Shown here: in pieces, positions 29,216-39,153 of the stretch | How positions within the stretch are numbered: the first letter of the stretch is position 1 | Layout of the letters: each line of letters starts with the position of its first letter | Program-made: the position numbers and the translations under genes | Notes under the pieces: generated by a model | What the model was told of the DNA's origin: nothing | Database searches by the model: none | What the model saw: the letters and a program-made list of their open reading frames with translations, nothing else | NCBI GenBank assembly: GCA_017651315.1 | Contig: JAGCDE010000058.1 | Location: forward strand, 31,716 to 95,715 | Reading direction: 5' to 3' | DNA length: 64,000 bases | From: Bacteroidaceae bacterium | GTDB taxonomy: Bacteria; Bacteroidota; Bacteroidia; Bacteroidales; Bacteroidaceae

Positions 29216-29688
29216 GGCTTTTCAATCAGAGCTACGGCATGGGCCGATATCCCCTCCATCCTGCCGGTGAATCCCAGTCCCTCGGTAGTGGTGGCCTTAA
29301 CTGAAACCCTGTCCGGCTCCAGCCCCATCAGTCCGGCAAGGACCTGCTGCATACGTGGGATATGGGGATTCAGCTTGGGTTTCTCGGCACATACTGTGGC
29401 ATCGACATTGCATATACCGTATCCGTGCTCCTTGAGTATCCCGACTGTCCTGGAAAGCAATATCCGGCTGTCTATACCTTTATAGCGAGGATCTGTGTCA
29501 GGGAAATGATAGCCTATGTCACGCAAGGCTGCCGCCCCAAGCAGTGCATCGCAGATGGCATGGATGAGCACATCGGCATCGGAATGGCCCAGCAACCCCA
29601 GCTCAAAATCAATCTTCACGCCTCCTATTATCAGGTCACGGCCCTCAACGAGCCTGTGAACATCGTAACCGTATCCTACCCTGATCAT
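29212..29688 (-). CDS. ispF: 2-C-methyl-D-erythritol 2,4-cyclodiphosphate synthase
   Basis: Cyclises CDP-ME 2-phosphate in the MEP pathway. GYGYDVHRL carries the metal-binding Asp and His, and [14 protein letters not shown] continues the active site. I use ATG 29688 (158 residues). A GTG at 29694 would overlap the porV stop as GTGA and add two residues, so coupling to porV is likely either way. Confidence 0.95.
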   Translation of the reverse strand: MIRVGYGYDVHRLVEGRDLIIGGVKIDFELGLLGHSDADVLIHAICDALLGAAALRDIGYHFPDTDPRYKGIDSRILLSRTVGILKEHGYGICNVDATVCAEKPKLNPHIPRMQQVLAGLMGLEPDRVSVKATTTEGLGFTGRMEGISAHAVALIEKP

Positions 29689-29690
29689 AC

Positions 29691-30926
29691 TCACCGTCCC
29701 AAAATGGCCTTCAGACCGTCCATATCGAATGACAAAGTAAAACGCAGCGTCTGGTCAAGAGGATTGCTCTGGGCCGTGGATATGAGATATGCGGCATCGA
29801 GCGAAAAGACATTCATCCTGAAACCGGCACCGATCGTGAAGTACTTGCGGTTCCCTTTGAACTCGTTCTCGTAATGGTAACCGCCGCGCAACAGGAACTG
29901 GTCGTTGTAGTTGTACTCTATACCGGCTCCCCAGTATATCTCCCTGAGTTCCTCCTCTATTCCGCCCGGAGCATCCTTGAAGGACTTGAATATCCCGGCA
30001 ATCGGAGAGAGCTCGTTGTAGCCTGTAGCCGCTAACCAGGTGGCATAGTCCGAGGTGTAACTCAGGTCCTTCTCATCCTCACCCGGATGCTCCTCGCTCA
30101 TGAACTGGCTGTAGGTGGGACGCGTGGGAACCATCAGTTTGTTGACATCGGCATTGAATGAGAATGAGTTGTATTCGTCAATCGGCACGCTCAGAGACAG
30201 CCCCAGCCTGAGATTGGTGGGTATGAACTCGTTGGTCTGGCCACCGTCGTACGATATCTTGCTGCCTATGTTCGATGCATTCAGCCCGAAGCCGAACAGG
30301 CAGTCCCTGCGGCCTAACCCTATGTAGTTGTTATAGTACATGGATATGTCGGCCGAGAAAGCCTTGCCGGGAGTAAGCTCGTCATCATAATGGTACTGGA
30401 GGTCAGAGTAGATGAACCTGAGACCCACTGCAGCGGAGAAAAGCTCGGACAGTTTTCTGGAATAGTCGAAATCGAACGCGAATTCGTATGGCCGTATTAT
30501 TGCCTGGGGACCTTCTGAGATAGATGCGCCTCCACTCAGCACAATCACCTCGCCAAGTGAGAAATATGTGAGCGAGCCGCTCAATGCCGAATAGTCGTCG
30601 AGCTTGTAGTAGCCCACCAGGTTGGCCAGGTCAATGTCCGAAACAAGCTGCCGGAGCCATGGGGTATAACAGAGTGAAAGACCTGCCTGGCTGTTGGCGA
30701 ACGGATATTTTGACGGATTCCAGTACTGGCTGTTGTTGTCATTGTAAGGGTCAGTGGCACACCCCACATCACCCATTGCGCCCGCCCTTGCGTCAGGGGC
30801 AATGGAGAGCGATGTGACACCCGTATAGACCGGGTTGAACTGCTCCTTCTGGGCCGATACCGCCTGTGCGGAAAGCACGAGCAGAACGGCCAAAACCGTT
30901 TTTCCTATTTTATTCTTCATCATCAT
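29691..30926 (-). CDS. porV: PorV, T9SS outer-membrane shuttle protein
   Basis: Outer-membrane beta-barrel of the FadL-like PorV/LptO family. It collects cargo from the SprA channel and delivers it to PorU. A signal peptide ([20 protein letters not shown]) ends before AQKEQF, and the family motif [13 protein letters not shown] follows. Length is about 411. Several start codons are possible (ATG at 30950, 30926, 30923 and 30920); only the later three put the signal peptide at the terminus. It follows porU by about 46 nt. Confidence 0.92.
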   Translation of the reverse strand: MMMKNKIGKTVLAVLLVLSAQAVSAQKEQFNPVYTGVTSLSIAPDARAGAMGDVGCATDPYNDNNSQYWNPSKYPFANSQAGLSLCYTPWLRQLVSDIDLANLVGYYKLDDYSALSGSLTYFSLGEVIVLSGGASISEGPQAIIRPYEFAFDFDYSRKLSELFSAAVGLRFIYSDLQYHYDDELTPGKAFSADISMYYNNYIGLGRRDCLFGFGLNASNIGSKISYDGGQTNEFIPTNLRLGLSLSVPIDEYNSFSFNADVNKLMVPTRPTYSQFMSEEHPGEDEKDLSYTSDYATWLAATGYNELSPIAGIFKSFKDAPGGIEEELREIYWGAGIEYNYNDQFLLRGGYHYENEFKGNRKYFTIGAGFRMNVFSLDAAYLISTAQSNPLDQTLRFTLSFDMDGLKAILGR

Positions 30927-30972
30927 ATACAATAACTCAAAAATGGTCATGATATTGTGCCGGAGTACATTC

Positions 30973-33900
30973 TCATGGACCTGCTATGACCAGTTTGCCG
31001 TTGACAACGCCCCTGCCGTCAGTCTCATCCGGTGTCCTGACTTCGGCGCTTATCAGATATAGACCAGGCTGGAGCCGCTGTCCGGAGCTGCTGCAGAGAT
31101 TCCATTGTATCATGCTGACTCCGGAGTCCGATGACTGTGTGGTGCTGCCTGTCCAGACCATCACCCCCGCCGTGCTGTAAACTCTCACGGTAATCTCTGC
31201 ATTCTGGCCAGGCCGGTCGTGGCTTACCACGAAGGTGGTACTCTCACGGGCAGGATTCGATGTCGCCTCAACTGTAAACTCAGGCTTGAGCCCATTCTCA
31301 ACCTTGAACTCCAGCTGTCTCACCGAAGAGTTGTTCATCACGTCCCATACCCGGAACATGAGCCGGTGCTTCCCGTCGGGAAGCGGGGGCAGGCTGAACA
31401 CGACCCTGCCGCCGGTATATCCGCCGTCATTTGAAGAGAAATAGCTGTTCAGGACCCATGTATAGTTGGGGTTGTTGTCAATAACGAGCAGTATGTCATG
31501 CCCCAGTCCATTGCCAGAGGTGTTCAGGCCGCTCTCGTCAAAGAGGTCGGCCACGAACAGAGGCGTTGAATTCACGTATCCGCCGTAACGGAACGAAGGC
31601 GTGTTCAGATAGAGGCTGACCGATGGGCCCGCCGTATCAGTCCTGAGCGAGGGGTCCGTTCCACCCACCCTGAAATTCTCGAAGAAACCCGCTGCGGAGA
31701 CCTTTCTGTCGCTACGGTCAGCATAGAGGCTTATCCTGCCGGGATCCCACGAATAGTTTATGTCCAAAGGTACCGGAAATGTGAACCTGAACTCCCCGTG
31801 GCGGACCGAATCAGTGCCGGAGAACAGGATACGGTCACGGTTGTAGAAAGTAAAAGGCTCATCGGCCGTCTTGGCATTGTCAAGACAGACCACCTTGCGC
31901 TCACTGTCAAAGACCGAAACGAAAAGCTTTCCGTCAAAACCGGTGTCGCGGACCGTACCTGCCCCGATATGTCCGCAGACCTCAATCACCGAACCGGCCA
32001 TGGCGGTGAGACTGTCCGAGAAAGCAGGCTTATGGGAGAACGAATCTATGACTGCCGTCATACCGGCCATCCCGAGACGGAGGGCGGGGTCACCTAACAG
32101 GACATAATGTATCTTGTTCTCGGAGTAATCGGTATATTCACCTCCGCTGGTGACCAGCTCGTTCTTGGCAAGACGCAGGGCACGTCCAAGCGTATTTGAC
32201 CTGCCATTGTCGCCGACTGAGAACAGATACTTAGTGAAACTGTTATTCATCAGCCTGTTGTAACTTGAATACACTGTCCTTGTAGTGGACAGGAGTCCTA
32301 TCGCCCCGCCCTTGTCATTGTTCATCAGGTTCATACCGAAACTCTCCAAAGGGGAGTCAAAGGGAGCTATGTCGCATGAAGCCGTTATCCAGAAAGGCAG
32401 TCTGGGCGAAGTGAGGGCGGCTGCATCGGCCTTGTTCAAAACCAGTTCATGTGACAGTACGTCGGTACTGCCGTGACCCGTATAGTTCACCACCAGGGCA
32501 CCTCTTTCCAACTCTTCGAGAATGAGTTTGCGGACTGAAGGATAGCCGTTGTAGGAGGCGTTGACCTCCATCTTGAACGCATCCCAGTATATCTTGGTCT
32601 GGTCAAGCACCGGATAGAGTTCGCGGTAGAGCGAAGCCACTGCGTCGGCATCGCGCATGTGGGTGTTGTTGTCACCGTCATCGCCAAGTATAAGCACCCT
32701 GTTACGCCATGCACCGGAGTTTCTACCCTCCATATAGCCTATTATCCTGTCAACCATTTTTTCCGCATCGGAAGCGGTTTGCACAGGCAGACGCCCCACC
32801 CCGATGTCCACCTTCTCCCTGAGCGGCAAATAACCCTCGGAGTCATCCAGGAGACCGAAATAGTCCTCCATCACGTACGATGCGGTATGACTCGTGGAGT
32901 TGTACGATTCATAGCAAAGCAGGTAGTCGTCAGGGGACTTCCCCTTCCAGTCCGGTACAAGCATACGGTTGTCCCAGGCCCCGTCGCCCATCAGGAGCAG
33001 ATATTCGGGGGCCCTGCCCGTCTCGCCGGCCCTGTCATAGAGCATCTTCATGAAACGCCGTATAGCCGTGGCATCGGGTGTGCCTGACGAGAACTCGTTG
33101 TATATCATGTCGGCCCTGACCACCTCCACGCTGAGACTGTCCATCTGTCTGTGAGCTTCGGCAAGACGGCCGGCCTGAGCGGTGAGTTTGCCCGATGCAG
33201 GCACGACTATCACCATATCGGCCTGCCTAATCCCGTGCAGGTTCTGGTTCGCCACGTTTCCCACCACCTCCGGTTCGGGCAGGGAAGCCGTCACATCCAC
33301 GGCCACAAACTCGTCATCGCCTGCGAAATCGGATGCAAGGGTGACAGTCCGTCCGCCGTCATGAAGTGAAGGCAGTACACTCACCGTCCCATCGGACGAG
33401 ACTCTCCACACCCTGACACCGGAACCGGAACCGCTGATGCTGAAACTGACACCCTTCATACCCGCTCCTGTCCTGAACAGCGTGCAACCGCCATCCATCG
33501 AGAGCCTGCGGATGAAATTAAGGCGGATGAAGTCAAGATGTCCTGCCGGATTGCCCTCACGCTCATGCACCAGTTTCACACTGCTTCGGTCCGCGAAAAG
33601 GCCACGGACAGTGAAAGAGTGTTCCGTTACGGCTGCCACCTCATTTCCACCCTTTATTCCGACGGGCATGGTGCCAACCTGAGTGTTGTTGACGGAAGCG
33701 GAGACTCGGGAAGAGTTGTCGCTGTCGGAGGAGAAAGCGACTGTCATCAGCACACTGTCCGCCACAATGCCGTCAAGCCGGAAGGAGTAAGAGCGGGAAC
33801 TGCCGGCGGAATAGTCGTATGACTCGAAGAGACGACGTCCGGAACGGTACCAGCTGAATTCGTCAGGGTCATAGAGCATACGGTCAGGAAAAGTGTCCAC

Positions 33901-34731
33901 AATAGTCCCCGGAACGGAATCTGTCTGCGCCTCCATGAACTGCAGAGCCTCACCCGGAGCGTCATCGGTCAGGAAATAGTATCCCCAATCGGAATATGTG
34001 TTCCGCTCGTGGATATACTCACCCCTGCTGTTCCTCTTCCAGCTTACCGGCCCCTGTCCATAAAACAGCAATGCGTTTCCCGTGTGCCATAACGGCTGCT
34101 CCGGAAGGTCATCGGCAATATCCTGAAGCCTTGTCTCAGGCAGCACCGCTCCACCGTAACCGAACAGCCTGACTTTATCCGGCTCACTGAATCCCATGGA
34201 ACGCAGTGCGCTGAATGTAAGCCTATAGACACCTGTCTCGGGAATGCGTATCTTGACCCATCGGCCCTGCGAGAGCTTCGAACCGGCGGCATAACGTTCC
34301 GCAGTCCCCCTTATCAGGGCCTCCCTCTTCACTATGGCCTCACGTTTCACCACAGGCTTGAAAGAGTTCACGGCCATAAGCCGGCCGTCACGTTTCATAA
34401 CAGGAATAAAACCTATATCCAGCATGGCAGTCCCCCTTGAGACGCCTATGAAGCTCTCCACTTCAGGCCATTCGCGGACATCATCAGCCTTCAGCCCCCA
34501 TCCGGCGGCCGTCCCGTCAGGAACCGGCACCAGCTCCGGAAACTCTATGCCGGCGGAATAGAGAGTATCGGCCCAACTGCCCGAAAGAGGGATGCTCAGG
34601 CCTGTCCACGGGGGCACAGAGTCATTCATGGAGAGCCGCCATCCGGTCTCCATGACAGGAAATTCCTGCGCCACCACTCTCTCGGCTGTGAACAGGACCA
34701 GCAGGATATATGTCAGTAATCCTCTTCTCAA
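30973..34731 (-). CDS. porU: PorU, T9SS C-terminal signal peptidase/sortase
   Basis: Gingipain-like (C25) cysteine protease. It removes the C-terminal T9SS signal from cargo and attaches cargo to A-LPS at the cell surface. The catalytic His lies in NYTGHGSTD (about residue 752) and the catalytic Cys in ITASCDIAPFD (about 784). The N-terminal LRRGLLTYILLVLF segment is a signal peptide. The start codon is TTG: no in-frame ATG exists upstream before a stop, and the next internal Met would remove the signal. Length 1,252. It forms a minus-strand set with the FAH gene, porV and ispF. Confidence 0.93.
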   Translation of the reverse strand: MRRGLLTYILLVLFTAERVVAQEFPVMETGWRLSMNDSVPPWTGLSIPLSGSWADTLYSAGIEFPELVPVPDGTAAGWGLKADDVREWPEVESFIGVSRGTAMLDIGFIPVMKRDGRLMAVNSFKPVVKREAIVKREALIRGTAERYAAGSKLSQGRWVKIRIPETGVYRLTFSALRSMGFSEPDKVRLFGYGGAVLPETRLQDIADDLPEQPLWHTGNALLFYGQGPVSWKRNSRGEYIHERNTYSDWGYYFLTDDAPGEALQFMEAQTDSVPGTIVDTFPDRMLYDPDEFSWYRSGRRLFESYDYSAGSSRSYSFRLDGIVADSVLMTVAFSSDSDNSSRVSASVNNTQVGTMPVGIKGGNEVAAVTEHSFTVRGLFADRSSVKLVHEREGNPAGHLDFIRLNFIRRLSMDGGCTLFRTGAGMKGVSFSISGSGSGVRVWRVSSDGTVSVLPSLHDGGRTVTLASDFAGDDEFVAVDVTASLPEPEVVGNVANQNLHGIRQADMVIVVPASGKLTAQAGRLAEAHRQMDSLSVEVVRADMIYNEFSSGTPDATAIRRFMKMLYDRAGETGRAPEYLLLMGDGAWDNRMLVPDWKGKSPDDYLLCYESYNSTSHTASYVMEDYFGLLDDSEGYLPLREKVDIGVGRLPVQTASDAEKMVDRIIGYMEGRNSGAWRNRVLILGDDGDNNTHMRDADAVASLYRELYPVLDQTKIYWDAFKMEVNASYNGYPSVRKLILEELERGALVVNYTGHGSTDVLSHELVLNKADAAALTSPRLPFWITASCDIAPFDSPLESFGMNLMNNDKGGAIGLLSTTRTVYSSYNRLMNNSFTKYLFSVGDNGRSNTLGRALRLAKNELVTSGGEYTDYSENKIHYVLLGDPALRLGMAGMTAVIDSFSHKPAFSDSLTAMAGSVIEVCGHIGAGTVRDTGFDGKLFVSVFDSERKVVCLDNAKTADEPFTFYNRDRILFSGTDSVRHGEFRFTFPVPLDINYSWDPGRISLYADRSDRKVSAAGFFENFRVGGTDPSLRTDTAGPSVSLYLNTPSFRYGGYVNSTPLFVADLFDESGLNTSGNGLGHDILLVIDNNPNYTWVLNSYFSSNDGGYTGGRVVFSLPPLPDGKHRLMFRVWDVMNNSSVRQLEFKVENGLKPEFTVEATSNPARESTTFVVSHDRPGQNAEITVRVYSTAGVMVWTGSTTQSSDSGVSMIQWNLCSSSGQRLQPGLYLISAEVRTPDETDGRGVVNGKLVIAGP

Positions 34732-34732
34732 A

Positions 34733-34756
34733 TCTACCTTATATTCTACCTTATAT
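34733..34756. repeat. 12-bp tandem duplication covering the FAH stop and porU ribosome-binding site
   Basis: Two perfect adjacent copies of TCTACCTTATAT (plus strand). On the minus strand each supplies an AAGGTAGA ribosome-binding-like sequence, and the distal copy contains the stop codon of the FAH gene. The proximal copy lies directly before the TTG start of porU. Confidence 0.8.
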
Positions 34757-35363
34757 GAAAATCAAGAACGTTCTCCCCCTCAAGAAATCCCTGCAGATGC
34801 TGTCCTATGCTGACCGGTCCTACGCCGGCCGGAGTTCCGGTAAATATCAGATCACCTGTCTTGAGTGTACAGAAACCGCTCACATACTCGATTATCCGCC
34901 CCACAGGAAATATCATATCGGCAGTATGCCCCTCCTGAACCCTATTCCCGTCTATGTCAAGACTGAAATGCAGGTCCTGCAGGTCAACAATCCGCTCCTT
35001 AGGGACCCAGTCGCCAATCACGGCCGACTGGTCAAAACCCTTGCACAGCTCCCACGGCAGCCCCTTCCTGCGAAAATCATTCTGCATGTCGCGGGCCGTG
35101 AAATCTATGCCTAAGGTCACAGCATCCCAATATCGGTCTGCATAGCGTGCGCTTATGCTCTTTCCCAAACGGTTTATCCTCACCACTACCTCCGTCTCAT
35201 AGTCAACCCGGCCAAGATGGTCCGGCAGGAAAAAGGGACGGCGGTTCCTCAGGACAGAGGAATCCGGTTTCATGAAAATGACCGGACTCTCCGGCTTTAA
35301 TAACGTCTCCCCCAGTTCTTTATTGTGCCTGGAGTAGTTCATTCCCACACAGATGATCTTCAT
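34746..35363 (-). CDS. Fumarylacetoacetate hydrolase family protein
   Basis: FAH-fold enzyme acting on beta-dicarbonyl compounds (hydrolase, isomerase or oxaloacetate decarboxylase-like). The short single-domain form (205 residues) shows the metal-binding pattern VDYETEVVV and the FTARDMQ and FTGTPAGVGP motifs. The substrate cannot be inferred. It has its own promoter with a repeat-bearing leader and is first in the set with porU. Confidence 0.9.
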   Translation of the reverse strand: MKIICVGMNYSRHNKELGETLLKPESPVIFMKPDSSVLRNRRPFFLPDHLGRVDYETEVVVRINRLGKSISARYADRYWDAVTLGIDFTARDMQNDFRRKGLPWELCKGFDQSAVIGDWVPKERIVDLQDLHFSLDIDGNRVQEGHTADMIFPVGRIIEYVSGFCTLKTGDLIFTGTPAGVGPVSIGQHLQGFLEGENVLDFHIR

Positions 35364-35372
35364 TTTTTTGAC

Positions 35373-35402
35373 GTTGGCGTTGGCCTTGGCGTTGGCTTTG
35401 GC
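35373..35402. repeat. Hexanucleotide repeat in the FAH leader
   Basis: Five consecutive units of NTTGGC on the plus strand (GTTGGC, GTTGGC, CTTGGC, GTTGGC, TTTGGC), read as GCCAAN on the coding strand. The array ends 10 bp before the FAH start codon. Confidence 0.75.
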
Positions 35403-35410
35403 CGGTTCGG

Positions 35411-35441
35411 TTTGATATTATGAACAAAGTTAGTACTTTTG
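35411..35441 (+). promoter_or_regulatory. Promoter of the SUI1/YciH gene
   Basis: TTTG (35411-35414), 19 bp, TACTTTTG (35434-35441): an excellent match to the Bacteroidetes pattern, 19 bp before the ATG. Confidence 0.7.
35425..35432 (-). promoter_or_regulatory. -7 element of the FAH-porU promoter
   Basis: TAACTTTG on the minus strand, interleaved with the divergent promoter of the SUI1 gene, so the two promoters probably compete. The transcript would carry the hexamer repeat in its leader. Confidence 0.45.
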
Positions 35442-35460
35442 CCACAAATCCGTTTATTAC

Positions 35461-35805
35461 ATGGGAAAGAAAGATAATGATTGGAAAGACAGGCTCGGAG
35501 TAATGTATTCCACCAATCCGGATTTCAACTATCAGACCGATGGGGAGCCGGAGCAGGAACTCCTTCCGCCCGCGCAGCAGAAACTGCGCCTCCGCATGGA
35601 GAAAAACGGCCGCGGCGGCAAGACAGTGACAGTGATAAGCGGCTTCCAGGGCCCCCGGTCGGATATGGAGTCCCTTGCCCGCACCCTGAAGACATTCTGC
35701 GGCTGCGGCGGATCCGCCAAGGACGGCGAGATAATCATCCAGGGTGATTTCCGCGACAAGCTCAAAGCCAAGCTGCTCCAGTTGGGCTACACCGGCACAA
35801 AATAA
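35461..35805 (+). CDS. SUI1/YciH family translation initiation factor
   Basis: Bacterial homologue of eukaryotic eIF1, thought to influence start-codon fidelity. The C-terminal SUI1 domain is recognisable: KNGRGGKTVTVISGF, then LKTFCGCGGSAKDGEI and IQGD. Length 114. It is monocistronic by spacing, with 107 bp before the next gene. Confidence 0.93.
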   Translation: MGKKDNDWKDRLGVMYSTNPDFNYQTDGEPEQELLPPAQQKLRLRMEKNGRGGKTVTVISGFQGPRSDMESLARTLKTFCGCGGSAKDGEIIIQGDFRDKLKAKLLQLGYTGTK

Positions 35806-35912
35806 TACATGAAGAGAAATACTGCCACCTGTCAAGACAAGAGCGTGACGCTGTTGTGGAATTCATCAATTCCATATAACTTAGCGGGCATGATTCTGGG
35901 GCATAAGTCAGC

Positions 35913-38039
35913 ATGAAAAGGGAGAAGCTATTTAAATATCTGGCATTCGGTACGACAGCTGTCATCATAATCATGATGGCGGCTGCCACCGTTATTGAGA
36001 AGCTGTACGGTACAGGGCAGGCTTTCCGTTCCGTGTATCACAACCCTCTTTTCATCGCGCTCTGGGCTGTCGCGGCAATATCGGGTGTCATCTACCTCAT
36101 AAGGCGCAAGGCCATCAGGAAACCGTCCGTTTTCCTCCTGCACATAGCTCTGGTGCTGATTCTGGCCGGCGCACTGGTTACGATGCTGACCGGCAGACAG
36201 GGGCGGATGCACCTCAGACAGGGAGAAACCACCACCGAGTGGGCGTCGGACGAAGGATTCCGTCAGCAGCTCCCTTTCAGTCTCACTCTCCGGGAGTTCA
36301 GCATTGAGTACTATGAAGGCTCACGTGCTCCATCGGACTACAGCAGCACGGTCCTGCTTGATGATGCCGATGCCGGGTTCCACGCCACACGTACCATCTC
36401 CATGAACAACATCCTCAAGTATCGCGGCTACCGTTTCTATCAGTCCAGCTATGACGAGGACGGTCAAGGCAGCCTGCTCTCGGTAAGCCATGACCCATGG
36501 GGCGTGAGCCTTACATATACCGGATATATCCTGCTGCTTATCTCAATGACCGGCTTTTTCTTTCAGAAGAATTCAGGATTCCGTACGGCTTTGGGGAATC
36601 TCAGGAAACAGGTATCTGTCATCACTGTCCTGTTGATCGCCGCCACAGGAAGCGCCAAGGCCGCCGATGCGGACTTTGACCTTCCGGTGCTTCCCGACAC
36701 CGTTTCGGCACGTTTTGACCGGCTTCATATCTACTACAATGACCGTATCGCCCCACTCCGGACAATGACCCGCGACTTCTGCCTGAAAGCATACGGCAAG
36801 AACGGTTATCAGGGCTTCACCTCCACACAGGTGGTCACAGGATGGCTTTTCTGGTATGACTGGTGGAACGTTGTCCCTTTCAAGCTCAAGAGCAGGGAGC
36901 GCGGCACCGATGTCGAGACCGAGAAGGAATCCATACGCATGCTTGCAGCCTCAGGAAAAGCATTCAGGATATTCCCGCTAAGGATTGATCCGAACACCGG
37001 ACTTGCCGTCCGCCAGGGAGGACAAGTGGAATGGTTCTCCCCCAATGACCCTCTGCCTGAAAACCTTGATTACGACACATGGGTATTCATACGCCGTTCC
37101 TTCGACCTTATTCATGACGAGATACGGAATGAGGAGTGGGATGAGGTCAGCCTGATTGCGCACAAGATAGCCAAATACCAGCAAAAGGTTGCCGGCGATA
37201 TACTCCCCTCTACCGCTCATTTCCGTGCTGAGATGCTCTACAACAGGATTTCAAGGCCAATGATTCCGTTTATGGCATCCATAACGCTGGGACTGGCCAT
37301 GTTTGTAATAACCGGCATCATGATGGGGCGCGGCCGTAAGAATCCGATATGGCTCAGGACATCGCTTCTGTTCCTGTCGATAGCTTTGCTGGCTTACCTC
37401 ACGCTTGTACTGGGCTTGCGCTGGTATATTTCAGGCCATGCTCCGTTTGCAGGCAGCTACTCGGTCATGATGCTTATGGCGTGGCTCGTTTCCATAGCAA
37501 TGACAGCTCTGCACCGCAGTATTCCCATCATCCAGCCAATAGGCTTCATCCTTGCCGGATTCACCATGCTGGTGGCATCGCTTGCCGGCTCAAACCCGCA
37601 GGTGACACACCTTATGCCTGTATTGCAGTCGCCGCTGCTCAGCATCCATGTCCTATGCATGATGGTCTCCTATACGCTGTTCGGGCTGGTGGCACTTATC
37701 GGGATAATGGGATTGATTATGCCCGCGGAGTCATCGGCCATGTTGCGTGACATCAGCCTTGTGATTCTCTATCCCGCCGTATTCATCCTGACCACAGGAA
37801 CGTTTATCGGAGCCGTTTGGGCAAATATCTCATGGGGTAACTACTGGAGTTGGGACCCCAAGGAGACATGGGCGCTGATAACCATGCTGATATACGCCGC
37901 CATGCTTCACAGCAGTACATTGTCCAGGTTCAGCCGTCCCAGGTTCTTCCATATCTACTCTATTGCAGCCATCATAGCTGTCCTGATAACATACTTCGGA
38001 GTCAACCTCATCCTGGGAGGCATGCACGCATACGCCTGA
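35913..38039 (+). CDS. Fused ResB/CcsA-type cytochrome c biogenesis protein
   Basis: System II cytochrome c maturation: moves haem across the inner membrane and ligates it to apocytochromes. The N-terminal half is ResB-like (membrane helices, then a large periplasmic domain, about residues 75-420). The C-terminal half is CcsA/ResC-like, with multiple helices and the haem-binding tryptophan-rich WGNYWSWDPKETW near residue 640. Natural ResBC fusion, 708 residues, common in Bacteroidota. It ends before a strong stem-loop. Confidence 0.92.
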   Translation: MKREKLFKYLAFGTTAVIIIMMAAATVIEKLYGTGQAFRSVYHNPLFIALWAVAAISGVIYLIRRKAIRKPSVFLLHIALVLILAGALVTMLTGRQGRMHLRQGETTTEWASDEGFRQQLPFSLTLREFSIEYYEGSRAPSDYSSTVLLDDADAGFHATRTISMNNILKYRGYRFYQSSYDEDGQGSLLSVSHDPWGVSLTYTGYILLLISMTGFFFQKNSGFRTALGNLRKQVSVITVLLIAATGSAKAADADFDLPVLPDTVSARFDRLHIYYNDRIAPLRTMTRDFCLKAYGKNGYQGFTSTQVVTGWLFWYDWWNVVPFKLKSRERGTDVETEKESIRMLAASGKAFRIFPLRIDPNTGLAVRQGGQVEWFSPNDPLPENLDYDTWVFIRRSFDLIHDEIRNEEWDEVSLIAHKIAKYQQKVAGDILPSTAHFRAEMLYNRISRPMIPFMASITLGLAMFVITGIMMGRGRKNPIWLRTSLLFLSIALLAYLTLVLGLRWYISGHAPFAGSYSVMMLMAWLVSIAMTALHRSIPIIQPIGFILAGFTMLVASLAGSNPQVTHLMPVLQSPLLSIHVLCMMVSYTLFGLVALIGIMGLIMPAESSAMLRDISLVILYPAVFILTTGTFIGAVWANISWGNYWSWDPKETWALITMLIYAAMLHSSTLSRFSRPRFFHIYSIAAIIAVLITYFGVNLILGGMHAYA

Positions 38040-38072
38040 CATACCCTTACTCTCAGGTATCAAACTGCAATA

Positions 38073-38116
38073 AGATGTAAGAGAGGCTCCCCGTTCAGGA
38101 AGCCTCTCTTACATCT
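38073..38116 (+). terminator. Strong stem-loop downstream of the ResBC gene
   Basis: A perfect 16-bp inverted repeat (AGATGTAAGAGAGGCT and its complement) with a 12-nt loop begins 34 nt after the stop. The following bases are A/T-rich but lack an uninterrupted T run. Confidence 0.7.
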
Positions 38117-38130
38117 ATAGAATAATCTGT

Positions 38131-38313
38131 TTTATTCAGATTTCCGCGGACCCGAAGGGCCGCCCCGTTTACAAAGTAAACTAAAAAAGGTCAGGTTTAC
38201 CTGGAATCTGAATTTATTCAGATTTCCGCGGTCTCGAAGGGCCGCCCCGTTTACAAAGTAAACTAAAAAAAGGTCAGGTTTACCTGAAATCCGGATTTAT
38301 TCGGATTTCAAGG
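38131..38313 (-). terminator. Tandemly duplicated tsf terminator region
   Basis: Two near-identical units of 82 and 83 bp (38131-38212, 38213-38295) and the start of a third lie downstream of tsf. Read on the minus strand, each has an AGGTAAACCT hairpin followed by a run of 6-7 T, then a GTTTAC-AAA-GTAAAC palindrome. Each unit also ends in a copy of the last tsf codons (Lys-Ser-Glu-stop), so the duplicated block included the gene's 3' tip. The effect is serial termination facing the convergent ResBC gene. Confidence 0.75.
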
Positions 38314-39124
38314 TAAAGCGGCGGAAAGCAGTAACGGTGAGGTCCTTGTCCAAAGCCTTGAGGTACTCGGCAACGGTCTTCTTCTCGTCAACGATGTACT
38401 TCTGGTTCAGGAGGCAGCTCTCATCGTAGAACTTCTTCATACGACCCTCGGCAATGCGCTCGATCATGTTCTCGGGTTTGCCCTCCTGACGTGCCTTGTC
38501 GGCAGCGATCTCCTTCTCACGGGCCACGATGTCGGCGGGAACCTCCTCGGGCTTCACTGCGATAGGATTCTGGGCGGCAACCTGCAGGGCTATCTCATGG
38601 ACATAATCCTTGTCGGAAGCCTCCTTGTTGAAGGCAACCAGGCAGCACAGGAAGTTCTTACCCTGGTGATTGTATGAAGCAATCTCGGGAGCCTCAAGGA
38701 AGTTATAACCATCGAGCTCGAGCTTCTCACCTACAATACCGGTGCGCTCCAGAACGATGTCAGCTACGGTCTTGCCGTCAAAAGGCAGAGCCTTGACCTC
38801 ATCAAGCGACTTGGCCTTTGCGGCAACAGCGGCATCCAGGATGCTCTGGGTGAGAGCAATGAAATCCTTGTTGTTGGCCACAAAGTCGGTCTCGCACTTA
38901 AGGGCGATGATGGCACCGAAGTTACCGTCAACCTTAACCAGTACGCAACCCTCGGAAGCCTCACGGTCAGAACGCTTTGCAGCGACCGCCAGACCCTTCT
39001 TGCGGATAATCTCGATAGCCTTTTCAAAATCGCCTTCAGCCTCAGTCAGGGCCTTCTTGCAATCTGACATACCGGCACCTGTCTTGGTGCGCAGGGCTTT
39101 AATATCATCAAGTGTTACAGCCAT
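38297..39124 (-). CDS. tsf: Elongation factor Ts
   Basis: Guanine-nucleotide exchange factor for EF-Tu. The N-terminal UBA-like domain reads IKALRTKTGAGMSDCKKAL, and CETDFVANN is the signature that contacts EF-Tu. Length 275. It follows rpsB by 29 nt, the classic pairing. Confidence 0.97.
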   Translation of the reverse strand: MAVTLDDIKALRTKTGAGMSDCKKALTEAEGDFEKAIEIIRKKGLAVAAKRSDREASEGCVLVKVDGNFGAIIALKCETDFVANNKDFIALTQSILDAAVAAKAKSLDEVKALPFDGKTVADIVLERTGIVGEKLELDGYNFLEAPEIASYNHQGKNFLCCLVAFNKEASDKDYVHEIALQVAAQNPIAVKPEEVPADIVAREKEIAADKARQEGKPENMIERIAEGRMKKFYDESCLLNQKYIVDEKKTVAEYLKALDKDLTVTAFRRFTLKSE

Positions 39125-39153
39125 TTCTTTAATTGTTTTTGCAGTTAATAAAA

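Noticed and set aside
35320-35835. 171-codon frame opposite the SUI1 gene and the hexamer repeat
   Set aside because: It covers a promoter pair, a repeat and the well-identified SUI1 gene on the other strand.
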